This document shows, one piece after another, positions 1-7,650 of a stretch of DNA of 64,000 nt. The notes below the pieces were generated by a model, which saw only the letters and a list, made by a program, of their open reading frames with translations, did no database searches and was not told the origin of the DNA. Within the stretch, counting starts at the first letter, position 1, and every line of letters starts with the position of its first letter. The stretch covers positions 62,001 to 126,000 of the forward strand of contig JBKJIJ010000011.1 in NCBI GenBank assembly GCA_046598525.1. Direction: 5' to 3'. The stretch is from Methylotenera_A sp046598525 (lineage in GTDB: Bacteria > Pseudomonadota > Gammaproteobacteria > Burkholderiales > Methylophilaceae). Position numbers and translations under genes: made by a program.

Positions 1-221
1 TTGCAGTTGCCGCCGGCCAACAACCAAACTTAACCTTTAACCCAATGGAAAGTGCCGCTACTATTACCGCCTATATTGTGCAAGTGGCATTGGGCGATTT
101 ACCGCATGGCAGCATTGGTTATCAAAGTATTTTCGCGGCAGGCTTGGTGCTGATGTTAATGACCTTAACATTTAATATTCTTGGCCATCTTGCCCGCAAA
201 AAATACCGCGAAAACTATTAA
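1..221 (+). CDS. pstC: Phosphate ABC transporter permease PstC, C-terminal fragment
   Basis: This is the last ~72 codons of an ORF that enters from the left edge; the reading frame is set by the TAA at 219-221. The translated tail contains TITAYIVQVALGDLPHGS and then a hydrophobic helix (IFAAGLVLMLMTLTFNIL) and a basic end, as in the last membrane segment of PstC, an inner-membrane permease of the high-affinity phosphate importer. It lies 64 bp upstream of pstA on the same strand, which supports the call. The start and most of the gene are outside the window. Confidence 0.88.
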   Translation, partial: AVAAGQQPNLTFNPMESAATITAYIVQVALGDLPHGSIGYQSIFAAGLVLMLMTLTFNILGHLARKKYRENY

Positions 222-285
222 TAAAACGTAATCCTAATTTAAAACAATCTACTCATTAAAATAAATACTTAGGCAGCCAATAACG

Positions 286-1239
286 ATGACTGAAATAGCC
301 AAAAAAACGCAAGCCAGCGTGCTAGAAAACCTTGATGCTGTGCGCGCCATGATTAAGCGCCATAAGCGCAACGATTATTTATTCTCTATCATCGGCTTAA
401 TTGCGCTGATGATTGGCTTGCTAACCTTATGCACCTTATTTATTGATTTGGTGGTAGATGGCTACACGCGCTTTAATCTAGATTTCTTTAGTAATTTCCC
501 ATCACGCCGCGCGGCAAAAGCAGGCTTGCTATCCGCTTGGGTAGGCTCACTTTTAGTCATGGTAGTCACTTTTATCACCGCTGTGCCAATGGGCGTAGCC
601 GCTGGTTTATACCTTGAAGAATATGCCAAAAAAGGTTGGTTTTCCGATTTAATCGAAATCAACGTTTCTAATTTAGCTGGCGTTCCATCGATTGTTTACG
701 GTTTGTTAGCGCTGGGTTTATTTGTATATGGCTTAGGCTTAGGCCAAAGCGTTTTAACAGCAGGCTTAACATTAGGTTTGCTTATTTTGCCAATCGTTAT
801 TGTGTCTACCCGCGAAGCGATTCGCGCCATTCCAGTAGCCATTCGCGAAGCGGCATATGCAGTTGGCGCCACCAAATGGCAAGTGGTTAAAGACCATGTT
901 TTAAAATACTCACAAGGCGGTATTTTAACTGGCGTTATTATCGGCATGGCACGCGCATTGGGCGAAACAGCACCGGTTATTACCATTGGCGCGCTAACGT
1001 TTATTGCGTTTTTGCCACCATCACCTATTTCAACTGAGCCGCCGTTTCTTAATTTTGAATGGCTAACATCTGGCTTTACGGTATTGCCGATTCAAATGTT
1101 TAACTGGCTATCTCGCCCTGATCATGCATTTCACATCAATGCCGCGGCAACTGGCGCCATTATTATTGTGGTGACCTTGCTCATGAACGGCACGGCTATT
1201 TATTTACGTTACCAAATTCGTAAAAACATTAAATGGTAA
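286..1239 (+). CDS. pstA: Phosphate ABC transporter permease PstA
   Basis: This is the second membrane subunit of the PstSCAB phosphate importer in the inner membrane. The 317-residue product has a cytoplasmic N-terminus of about 35 residues and about six hydrophobic helices. The permease-type EAA loop is visible as AIREAAYAVGATKWQVVKDHVLK, followed by GIIIGMARALGETAP-like residues (here GVIIGMARALGETAPV), a segment highly conserved in PstA and PstC. It follows pstC by 64 bp and precedes pstB by 64 bp, so one pst operon is likely. A longer loop of Pro-rich residues (PPSPISTEPP) precedes the last helices. Induction by phosphate limitation is expected from the family; the operon promoter is outside the window. 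Confidence 0.95.
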   Translation: MTEIAKKTQASVLENLDAVRAMIKRHKRNDYLFSIIGLIALMIGLLTLCTLFIDLVVDGYTRFNLDFFSNFPSRRAAKAGLLSAWVGSLLVMVVTFITAVPMGVAAGLYLEEYAKKGWFSDLIEINVSNLAGVPSIVYGLLALGLFVYGLGLGQSVLTAGLTLGLLILPIVIVSTREAIRAIPVAIREAAYAVGATKWQVVKDHVLKYSQGGILTGVIIGMARALGETAPVITIGALTFIAFLPPSPISTEPPFLNFEWLTSGFTVLPIQMFNWLSRPDHAFHINAAATGAIIIVVTLLMNGTAIYLRYQIRKNIKW

Positions 1240-1303
1240 CAGCACAGTCACTCGTTTTAACTATTAATAAGATTTAAATAATTAAAGATTTTTGGAAAAA
1301 TTT

Positions 1304-2083
1304 ATGGCCAATATAACAACAGCAATTAAAGCAGAATCACGTGATTTAAACTTTTTCTACAGCAACGGTATGCAAGCCTTAAAAAGCGTCAACATGCCTT
1401 TATACGAAAACAAAATCACCGCATTAATTGGCCCTTCAGGCTGTGGTAAATCCACATTTTTGCGCTGCTTTAATCGCATGCACGATTTGTATCCTGGCAA
1501 TAAATACCAAGGCCAAATTGTCATGCAGCCAGATAACACCAATATTCTAGAACCCGGTGTAGACCCGATTGAAGTACGCATGCGCATTAGCATGGTGTTT
1601 CAAAAACCCAATCCTTTCCCTAAATCAATCTACGAAAACGTGGCTTACGGCTTGCGTGTGCGCGGCGAAACCAACAAACGCATGATTGACGATAAAGTGG
1701 AAGAAGCTTTAAAAGGCGGCGCGATTTGGAACGAAGTAAAAGACCGTTTGCACGATTTAGCGTTTAACTTATCGGGTGGCCAGCAACAACGTTTGTGCAT
1801 TGCGCGCGCATTGGCAACTGACCCTGAAATTATGCTGTTTGATGAACCAACATCGGCGCTTGACCCAATTGCTACGGCCAATATTGAAGAATTAATGAGC
1901 GAGCTAAAAGAAAAGTTAACGATTTTAGTGGTGACGCATAATATGCAACAAGCCGCCCGCGTATCGGATTACACCGCTTATATGTATTTAGGCGAGCTAA
2001 TTGAATACGGCGATACCGATATGATATTCACCCGCCCAACTAGAAAAGAAACAGAAGATTACATTACGGGTAAATTTGGTTAA
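1304..2083 (+). CDS. pstB: Phosphate ABC transporter ATPase PstB
   Basis: This is the cytoplasmic ATPase that powers phosphate import through PstC/PstA. Walker A is GPSGCGKS (residues 43-50), the signature is LSGGQQQR, and Walker B with the catalytic Glu is IMLFDEPTSALDP. The H-loop is VVTHNMQQAARVSD. I start at ATG 1304 (MANITTAIKA), giving 259 residues as usual for PstB. A TTG four codons upstream (1292) is also in frame but would be an unusual start. No phoU follows: a strong hairpin terminator comes directly after the gene and the next gene is convergent. Confidence 0.95.
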   Translation: MANITTAIKAESRDLNFFYSNGMQALKSVNMPLYENKITALIGPSGCGKSTFLRCFNRMHDLYPGNKYQGQIVMQPDNTNILEPGVDPIEVRMRISMVFQKPNPFPKSIYENVAYGLRVRGETNKRMIDDKVEEALKGGAIWNEVKDRLHDLAFNLSGGQQQRLCIARALATDPEIMLFDEPTSALDPIATANIEELMSELKEKLTILVVTHNMQQAARVSDYTAYMYLGELIEYGDTDMIFTRPTRKETEDYITGKFG

Positions 2084-2132
2084 GAAACTTAACTTAGCTG
2101 AAACTAAAATTAGCTAATGTAATTTAGCCAAT

Positions 2133-2160
2133 AAAAAAGCCAGCATTGCTGGCTTTTTTG
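2133..2160. terminator. Bidirectional intrinsic terminator after pstB
   Basis: A perfect stem AAAAAAGCCAGC / GCTGGCTTTTTT with an ATT loop is flanked by A- and T-runs. It can stop both pstB (+) and the convergent glycosyltransferase gene (-). Confidence 0.9.
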
Positions 2161-2180
2161 TTTGTTGGCCCATGGCAATA

Positions 2181-3383
2181 TTAACTCTGCTGAATACTCA
2201 ATACAGCCGCTTTTTTAAGTTGGCTTTGGTGTGTGCTAGCAATCACCATATAGAATTTTAACATGCGCTCTGCTTGTATTTCGGCTGACCATTTCTTTTG
2301 CGCATAATCGCGCGCCGATTCGCTTAATTGCTGGCGGCGTTGCGGATTAATTAAAACGCTATGCACTTTTTGCACGAATTCTGATTCATCCTCTTTTGCA
2401 ATTAGCGCGCCCTGCCCTTCAATCAAAATAGAAGCCGTGCCTAATTCAGCAATCGCCACCACTGGCGTGCCTTGTGCCATCGCCTCTAAAATCACCAAAC
2501 CTTGCGTTTCACTTTTTGAGGCAAACACAAATACATCGGCCGCTTTATAGCAGCCATTTAACTCGGTATTGCGATCTAAATAACCAATAAATTGCACATT
2601 GTTTTCAATGCTGTGCTCTTTAACTTGGGCACGCAAACTGGGTAATGCAGGGCCTTCACCCGCAATCACCAATAATACATCTGGCATAACATCAATTAAT
2701 AATTTTGCCACCACCAATAAAAAGCCAATGTTTTTTTCGTGCGCCACACGGCCCACATATAACATCACGGGGCGCTGTAGCGCAATGCCATGCTTGGTTC
2801 TAAATGCATTGCCATCAGCCAAGCTAAAGCTATGCGCTTGCAAGCCTGTGGCAATCACTTCTGCCAGCGTGCTTACGCCGTAACCGCGCAACACGTCTAG
2901 CATGGGCTGCGAAGGCGCCACAATGGCATTGACCTGATTGCATTGTTTTTTAGAGATTAATCTGGCCAAACCACGCGCGGCAAATTGTGGAATCCAAGGC
3001 AAATAGTGATGCAGATAATCTTCAAAAAACGTGTGGTAAGTTTCTAGCGACGGGATATTAAGCGCTTTAGCTAATTTTAAGCCGGCATAATGCGCAATAA
3101 ATGGCGTGTGAATATGCAAAATATCAAACTGCATGCTTTGCAATTTGGCGCTTAATTTCAGCACTTCTGCATACTTCATTAGCTTGTCTTCAGGGTCAAA
3201 ATAAATCGCGCGCGCCGGCACGCGGGTTATCCACGCCTCATCTTCTGTGCTCACGCCATAATCGGGCGCAATTAAATGCACGTTGTGACCCATTTTTTGC
3301 AATTGCTGGGTAAATGTTCTAATTGATGTAGAAACGCCGTTTACGCGTGGAAAGTAAACATCCGAAATAAGTAATATATTCAT
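2181..3383 (-). CDS. GT4-family glycosyltransferase (SqdX/Agt/MgtA-like)
   Basis: This is a retaining GT-B glycosyltransferase, cytoplasmic or at the inner membrane face. The N-terminus MNILLISDVYFPRVNGVSTS is the form seen in diacylglycerol and mannolipid glycosyltransferases such as SqdX and MgtA. The C-terminal half has YVGRVAHEKNIGFLL, VIAGEGPALPSLR and the donor-site motif SKSETQGLVILEAMAQGTPVVA (E-x7-E). I start at ATG 3383; an in-frame TTG at 3395 would add four residues. The gene is divergent from a secreted phospholipase C and near pstB, and the shared upstream region carries Pho-box-like repeats. A role in making glycolipids from diacylglycerol under phosphate limitation is inferred from this context. 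The acceptor cannot be read from the sequence, and an LPS or other glycan acceptor remains possible. Confidence 0.8.
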   Translation of the reverse strand: MNILLISDVYFPRVNGVSTSIRTFTQQLQKMGHNVHLIAPDYGVSTEDEAWITRVPARAIYFDPEDKLMKYAEVLKLSAKLQSMQFDILHIHTPFIAHYAGLKLAKALNIPSLETYHTFFEDYLHHYLPWIPQFAARGLARLISKKQCNQVNAIVAPSQPMLDVLRGYGVSTLAEVIATGLQAHSFSLADGNAFRTKHGIALQRPVMLYVGRVAHEKNIGFLLVVAKLLIDVMPDVLLVIAGEGPALPSLRAQVKEHSIENNVQFIGYLDRNTELNGCYKAADVFVFASKSETQGLVILEAMAQGTPVVAIAELGTASILIEGQGALIAKEDESEFVQKVHSVLINPQRRQQLSESARDYAQKKWSAEIQAERMLKFYMVIASTHQSQLKKAAVLSIQQS

Positions 3384-3466
3384 TGGTTTAGCCAAAATTG
3401 TTGATTGTTTATGCTAACGATTGTTTATGACGACTTGATGAAAAAGTTGGCTTAAAAGTAGATGAC

Positions 3467-3495
3467 ATGTCATAAATTTATCACTTATCTGTCAT
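3467..3495 (+). promoter_or_regulatory. Pho-box-like array (PhoB site)
   Basis: Three heptamers sit at an exact 11-bp period: ATGTCAT (3467), TTATCAC (3478) and CTGTCAT (3489), separated by AT-rich 4-bp spacers. The third is a perfect match to the PhoB half-site CTGTCAT and the first has one mismatch. The array lies 35 bp upstream of the phospholipase C start and about 84 bp upstream of the divergent glycosyltransferase, so it could serve either gene. Confidence 0.72.
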
Positions 3496-3529
3496 GTTAA
3501 TTTAACGGCTAAATGTAAAAGTACGCCAC

Positions 3530-4402
3530 ATGATAAAACGTTATTGCACGCCGATTTTATGGTGCTTGCCGCTGAGTTTAATGGCAATGGATGCCAATGC
3601 ATGGGGCTTATACACCCACATTTATTTTGCGCAATGGCTATTAATGGCCACACCTTTGCTAGACCCAAAACTGCATGGCGTGATTAAGAAATTCCCTACT
3701 TTAGTGATGGCAGGCGCTTGTTTGCCCGATTTAGCCATTATTTCAAAATCATTCAATACCACGCATCAATGGCAAAAAGCCGAATGGATGATGGCCAATG
3801 CCAATACCGATGAAGAATTAGCGATTGCCATTGGCTACACCAGCCATCTATTTGTGGATGTGGTGGCGCATAATCATTTTGTGCCCGCGTTTGAGGCGAA
3901 ATGGAAACGCATTCCTTGGCTGAATAAATCGGTGATTACGCATATTGCATCAGAATGGGCGATGGATGCACACATTGCAAAACATATTGACTACACGCCA
4001 AACCAGTTAATCCGCATGCATGTGCGTGAATTAAGCGCCTTTGTGGCACCTTGCTTCTCTAGCCCAATCGCCAGCTTATCGGCAGCGCAAGCCACTACGC
4101 ATTTAAGGCGGTTAGCATGGGCTGATTTTGCGCTTAGAAAAAGCTTTTTATCGCAAAGTGTACTGATAATTGCCAAGCTTAAAGATAAACGCTTGATGAC
4201 CAGCTTAGAATATTATTTAACTAAAACCAAGCATGCATTAACGCATTTTGATCAGTCCGTTAATGGTAACAGGCCGCAATGGGAGCCAGAATTAAGGCAT
4301 TTAAGTGCAACAGAAATGGTGGCTTGGCGTGAGAAATGCTTGAAGGAGTTAACAAAGCGCCTAGCCACACCGATTCATTTTTACAATCAGGTGGCTAAGT
4401 AA
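3530..4402 (+). CDS. Secreted zinc-dependent phospholipase C family protein
   Basis: The 290-residue product has a signal peptide (residues 1-24, cleavage after DANA). Cleavage would leave Trp25 as the mature N-terminus, as in Bacillus cereus PLC and clostridial alpha-toxin, where Trp1 binds zinc. The other expected ligands line up: His30, Asp67, His79, His106, Asp110, His116, His138 and Glu142. The spacings H-x3-D-x5-H and H-x3-E equal those of B. cereus PLC (118/122/128 and 142/146). The family cleaves phospholipids to diacylglycerol and a phosphorylated headgroup. It acts outside the cytoplasmic membrane, in the periplasm or further out. An upstream Pho-box-like array suggests induction by phosphate starvation. 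The substrate is not known. Confidence 0.82.
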   Translation: MIKRYCTPILWCLPLSLMAMDANAWGLYTHIYFAQWLLMATPLLDPKLHGVIKKFPTLVMAGACLPDLAIISKSFNTTHQWQKAEWMMANANTDEELAIAIGYTSHLFVDVVAHNHFVPAFEAKWKRIPWLNKSVITHIASEWAMDAHIAKHIDYTPNQLIRMHVRELSAFVAPCFSSPIASLSAAQATTHLRRLAWADFALRKSFLSQSVLIIAKLKDKRLMTSLEYYLTKTKHALTHFDQSVNGNRPQWEPELRHLSATEMVAWREKCLKELTKRLATPIHFYNQVAK

Positions 4403-4413
4403 TTAAGATAAAC

Positions 4414-4447
4414 AAAATGGCTTAATTGAAACAATTAAGCCATTTTT
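4414..4447 (+). terminator. Intrinsic terminator of the phospholipase C gene
   Basis: A 15-bp stem AAAATGGCTTAATTG / CAATTAAGCCATTTT with an AAA loop ends in a T-run. It starts 11 bp after the stop codon and is symmetric enough to serve the convergent PAP2 gene too. Confidence 0.85.
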
Positions 4448-4487
4448 ATATTAAGTTTAGATTTAGACCAAGAATTAATTTTAGTAT

Positions 4488-5027
4488 TTAAGCAAAAGCC
4501 ATTAAATAGCCTTGCGCAATGCAATAGCCAATACTAGCGCCTGCCAACACATCGCTAGGGTAATGCAAGCCTAAAATCACGCGCGACATGGCCACCATAA
4601 TGGTAAATGGCAGTAACACGATTGATAACTCTGGATAATAGTGCATGGCCACCACGCTAAACGCCACTGCATGCAAAGTGTGACCCGATGGAAAACTAAA
4701 ATGATCCAGCGGCTTGCCCACTACCCAAACATCTTGGCGAACCTGAAAAGGGCGTGGTCTATGCGTTTTTTGTTTTAACCATTTATACACAACAGTACCG
4801 GTTAAACCAGCCGCCAGCATATGTAGCACTGGCATAACGCCTTCGGCTTGCTGTGTGACGATAATCGCCAACATTAAGCCATACCAAAAAACGCCATCTC
4901 CCAAACGGCTAACTAATCTAAACCAATCGCGTATCAAACGGTATTGATTGCTATGGCTTACTGTGACACATACCGCGCTATCTAGCGCATGCATACGGCT
5001 TAAGTAGTTTTGCAATTGTTTCGTCAT
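4488..5027 (-). CDS. PAP2-family membrane phosphatase
   Basis: This 179-residue integral membrane phosphatase has the complete PAP2 signature: KQKTHRPRP (K-x6-RP), FPSGHT (PSGH) and SRVILGLHYPSD (SR-x5-H-x3-D). About five hydrophobic helices are visible. The family dephosphorylates lipid phosphates such as phosphatidic acid, undecaprenyl diphosphate or lipid A on the periplasmic side. Its place beside a phospholipase C, a GT4 enzyme and the pst operon suggests it yields diacylglycerol and free phosphate. A plain undecaprenyl-PP phosphatase role cannot be excluded. The start ATG follows AAGGAGAATAATA, a strong ribosome binding site. Confidence 0.88.
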   Translation of the reverse strand: MTKQLQNYLSRMHALDSAVCVTVSHSNQYRLIRDWFRLVSRLGDGVFWYGLMLAIIVTQQAEGVMPVLHMLAAGLTGTVVYKWLKQKTHRPRPFQVRQDVWVVGKPLDHFSFPSGHTLHAVAFSVVAMHYYPELSIVLLPFTIMVAMSRVILGLHYPSDVLAGASIGYCIAQGYLMAFA

Positions 5028-5074
5028 TATTATTCTCCTTACACTGGTTGATGTTGACAGTGTGTCAGGACAAT

Positions 5075-5092
5075 ATGAATGAATAATGTCAG
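5075..5092 (-). promoter_or_regulatory. Candidate Pho box upstream of the PAP2 gene
   Basis: In the direction of the PAP2 gene the sequence reads CTGACAT-tatt-CATTCAT. These heptamers match CTGTCAT at 6/7 and 5/7 positions with the correct 4-bp spacer. The next two heptamers downstream are poor. It is weaker than the array at 3467. Confidence 0.35.
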
Positions 5093-5177
5093 CTAAATGA
5101 AGGTTTTTTGACCAAGTTTAGCAATGCAAGCTATTGATAAATAATAATATTATTGTTTATTACTATAAAACCTTAAA

Positions 5178-6536
5178 TTACATACCGGCTGCTTTTTTTA
5201 CCACTTCGGCAATATCTTCAGCTAACTTTTGCACTAAAGCGCCATCTTGGCCTTCTACCATCACGCGGATTTTTGGCTCTGTACCAGATGCGCGCAACAA
5301 CACGCGGCCAGCGCCATTTAATGTGGTTTCCGCCTTGCTAACCGCAGTTTGAATATCGGCATGGTTTAAATCTAACTTTTGCTTGGTGGTTACATTGATT
5401 AATACTTGCGGATAAAGTTGTAAACTAGCGCGCATTTCAGTTAGCGTTTTGCCGCTATCGGCCAGCGCATGCAACACTTGCAAGGCAGCGATAATGGCGT
5501 CACCACTGGTGTGTTTATCTAACGTTAAAATATGGCCAGAATTTTCACCGCCCAATTTCCAATTTTTTTCGTTTAGTAATTCCAGCACATAACGGTCGCC
5601 CACATTCGCGCGCGCAAACGGGATTTGGTGCTTTTGCAAAGCATGCTCAAGCGCCAAGTTGGTCATCAACGTACCCGCCACGCCGCCTTTTAACTTGCCT
5701 TTGGCATATAAACCCAGCGCAATAATGTATAAAAGCTGGTCGCCATCTAGCAAATTACCAAGGCTATCCACCATCATCACACGGTCGCCATCGCCATCAA
5801 AAGCAATGCCTAAGTCGGCCTGATGTTCTAGCACCGCTTTTTGCAAAGCCTGCGGATGGGTTGAACCGACTTGCTCATTAATATTTAAACCATCTGGCTT
5901 ATTGCCAATCGCAATCACTTCTGCACCCAGCTCATGAAAAACCGGTGGCGCCACGTGGTAAGTGGCACCATGCGCGCAATCCAACACAATTTTTAAGCCG
6001 CGCAAATCTAAATGATTAGGGAAAGTACTTTTACAAAACTCTACATAACGACCAGCGGCATCATCAATACGGCGCGCTTTGCCTAATTTGGCCGATTCCA
6101 TCACTTGCATCGGTTTATCTAATTCGGCTTCAATCGCATGTTCAATTTCATCATCCAGCTTAGCGCCTAAACTAGAGAAAAACTTAATGCCGTTATCGTA
6201 ATAAGGGTTATGCGATGCCGAAATAACAATGCCAGCTTGCGCACGCAGAGCACGCGTCAAATAAGCTACAGCAGGTGTTGGCATTGGCCCTGTTAGCAAC
6301 ACATCTACCCCAGCGGCTGACAAACCAGCTTCTAAAGCGGCTTCTAACATATAGCCAGAAATACGCGTATCTTTGCCGATTAAAACGGCAGGATGAGCAC
6401 CTTTGGCCAGATTACCAGCGCGGCTTGCCAGCACGCGACCTGCTGCATAACCCAAGCGCATCACAAAATCAGGCGTAATCGGGCCCTCTCCCACTTTTCC
6501 ACGAATGCCATCAGTGCCGAAATATTGTTTTGCCAT
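5178..6536 (-). CDS. glmM: Phosphoglucosamine mutase GlmM
   Basis: GlmM converts glucosamine-6-phosphate to glucosamine-1-phosphate in the cytoplasm for UDP-GlcNAc, peptidoglycan and LPS synthesis. The N-terminus KQYFGTDGIRG is the family hallmark. The catalytic phosphoserine loop is ISASHNPYYDNG (Ser108), the metal loop is FDGDGDRVMM and the phosphate-binding loop near the C-terminus is LRASGTEPKIRVMVEG. The length of 452 matches the family. It lies 42 bp downstream of folP on the same strand, the usual folP-glmM pair downstream of ftsH. Confidence 0.97.
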   Translation of the reverse strand: MAKQYFGTDGIRGKVGEGPITPDFVMRLGYAAGRVLASRAGNLAKGAHPAVLIGKDTRISGYMLEAALEAGLSAAGVDVLLTGPMPTPAVAYLTRALRAQAGIVISASHNPYYDNGIKFFSSLGAKLDDEIEHAIEAELDKPMQVMESAKLGKARRIDDAAGRYVEFCKSTFPNHLDLRGLKIVLDCAHGATYHVAPPVFHELGAEVIAIGNKPDGLNINEQVGSTHPQALQKAVLEHQADLGIAFDGDGDRVMMVDSLGNLLDGDQLLYIIALGLYAKGKLKGGVAGTLMTNLALEHALQKHQIPFARANVGDRYVLELLNEKNWKLGGENSGHILTLDKHTSGDAIIAALQVLHALADSGKTLTEMRASLQLYPQVLINVTTKQKLDLNHADIQTAVSKAETTLNGAGRVLLRASGTEPKIRVMVEGQDGALVQKLAEDIAEVVKKAAGM

Positions 6537-6578
6537 TTTTATCCTAGTATTTTTGTATTAATTTGTTCTTTATTTTAA

Positions 6579-7403
6579 TTATTGCTGAATTGCGGTGACT
6601 ACTTTAAGCGCCTCTACAGTAGCTTTTACATCATGCACGCGTAATATTTTTGCACCCACCATGGCTGATATCACCGATGCCGCCACGCTGGCATATAGCC
6701 GCGCATCCACATCATTACCTGTAACCTGACCTAATACAGATTTACGCGAAAGCCCTACTAACAAGGGCTGGCCTAATGATGCAAAGCTGGCTAAATGCTG
6801 AATTAAGCTAATATTATGCGCGCGCGTTTTGCCAAAACCAAAACCCGGGTCGAGTAAAATACGATTTTTTACAATACCTGCCTCTACGCAAACTTCTAAA
6901 CGCTGTTGCAAAAAGGCTTTCACTTCAGCCACTACATCGTTATATTGCGGATTAATTTGCATGGTTTGCGGCGTGCCTTGCATATGCATTAAGCACACAC
7001 CTGCGTTTGAGGCGGCAACAACCTCAACTGCACCGCTTTCTTGTAACGCACACACATCATTCACAATACTAGCGCCTGCCGCAATGGCCGCCTGCATCAC
7101 TTGTGGTTTATAAGTATCAATTGAAAGCGGAATATTGATTTGCTTAACCAAACCCTCAATCACCGGAATTACGCGGTCAAGCTCTTCTTGCAGGCCTACA
7201 CGCGCGGAATTTGGGCGTGTAGATTCACCGCCAATATCCAAAATATCAGCACCTTGCTCAATTAAGCTTAATGCATGCTCAATGGCTAAATTAGCTTTTG
7301 CAAACTTGCCGCCATCCGAGAATGAATCAGGCGTGACATTCACAATACCCATTACATGCGGGCGATTAAGGTTTAGATGAAATTTTCCGCAATTAAATAA
7401 CAT
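6579..7403 (-). CDS. folP: Dihydropteroate synthase
   Basis: This cytoplasmic folate enzyme condenses 4-aminobenzoate with the pterin diphosphate and is the sulfonamide target. The diagnostic motif GIVNVTPDSFSDGGKF lies near residues 19-34, followed by GADILDIGGESTRPN. IDTYKP, VNDVCAL and the phosphate-site segment LDPGFGFGKTRAHN come later. The start ATG 7403 gives 274 residues, a normal length. It is followed by glmM. It is separated from ftsH upstream by a terminator and a hairpin repeat, so it probably has its own promoter or depends on readthrough. Confidence 0.96.
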   Translation of the reverse strand: MLFNCGKFHLNLNRPHVMGIVNVTPDSFSDGGKFAKANLAIEHALSLIEQGADILDIGGESTRPNSARVGLQEELDRVIPVIEGLVKQINIPLSIDTYKPQVMQAAIAAGASIVNDVCALQESGAVEVVAASNAGVCLMHMQGTPQTMQINPQYNDVVAEVKAFLQQRLEVCVEAGIVKNRILLDPGFGFGKTRAHNISLIQHLASFASLGQPLLVGLSRKSVLGQVTGNDVDARLYASVAASVISAMVGAKILRVHDVKATVEALKVVTAIQQ

Positions 7404-7413
7404 AGGTCATCTC

Positions 7414-7536
7414 TATAAATTCAACTTTCGTCGTCACACCGCGTTACTCATAAAAAATAGCTCCTTACATATTACACATATGCGGCGTCATTATTTTTTA
7501 ATCGCGCCTTGTTTGACTTAGAAAGTTGAGTTTATA
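7414..7536 (-). repeat. Dispersed hairpin element, copy D
   Basis: Outer arms TATAAATTCAACTTTC (7414-7429) and GAAAGTTGAGTTTATA (7521-7536) enclose an inner stem AAAAAATA/TATTTTTT. On the minus strand the element reads CTAAGTCAAACAAGGCGC ... ATATGTAAGG ... GTAACGCGG ... GACGACG. It therefore shares the layout of the elements at 42228 and 62511 while its stem sequence differs. It lies between the ftsH terminator and folP. Confidence 0.6.
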
Positions 7537-7561
7537 AAGACGCCTATTAAATTTAGATAAT

Positions 7562-7594
7562 AAAAAAGGGTTAGAACAAATCTAACCCTTATTT
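7562..7594 (-). terminator. Intrinsic terminator of ftsH
   Basis: A 10-bp stem (AAGGGTTAGA / TCTAACCCTT) with a 5-nt loop is followed on the minus strand by a T-run. It lies about 60 bp past the ftsH stop codon. Confidence 0.82.
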
Positions 7595-7650
7595 TAACAC
7601 TACTTATGTTGCCAAATTAATGCAAACTTAGCGGCCTGTTTTTAAATAAC

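Noticed and set aside
3400..3435. GATTGTTTATG direct repeats upstream of the GT4 gene as further Pho boxes
   Set aside because: They are 11 bp long but at a 16-bp period and do not match CTGTCAT.
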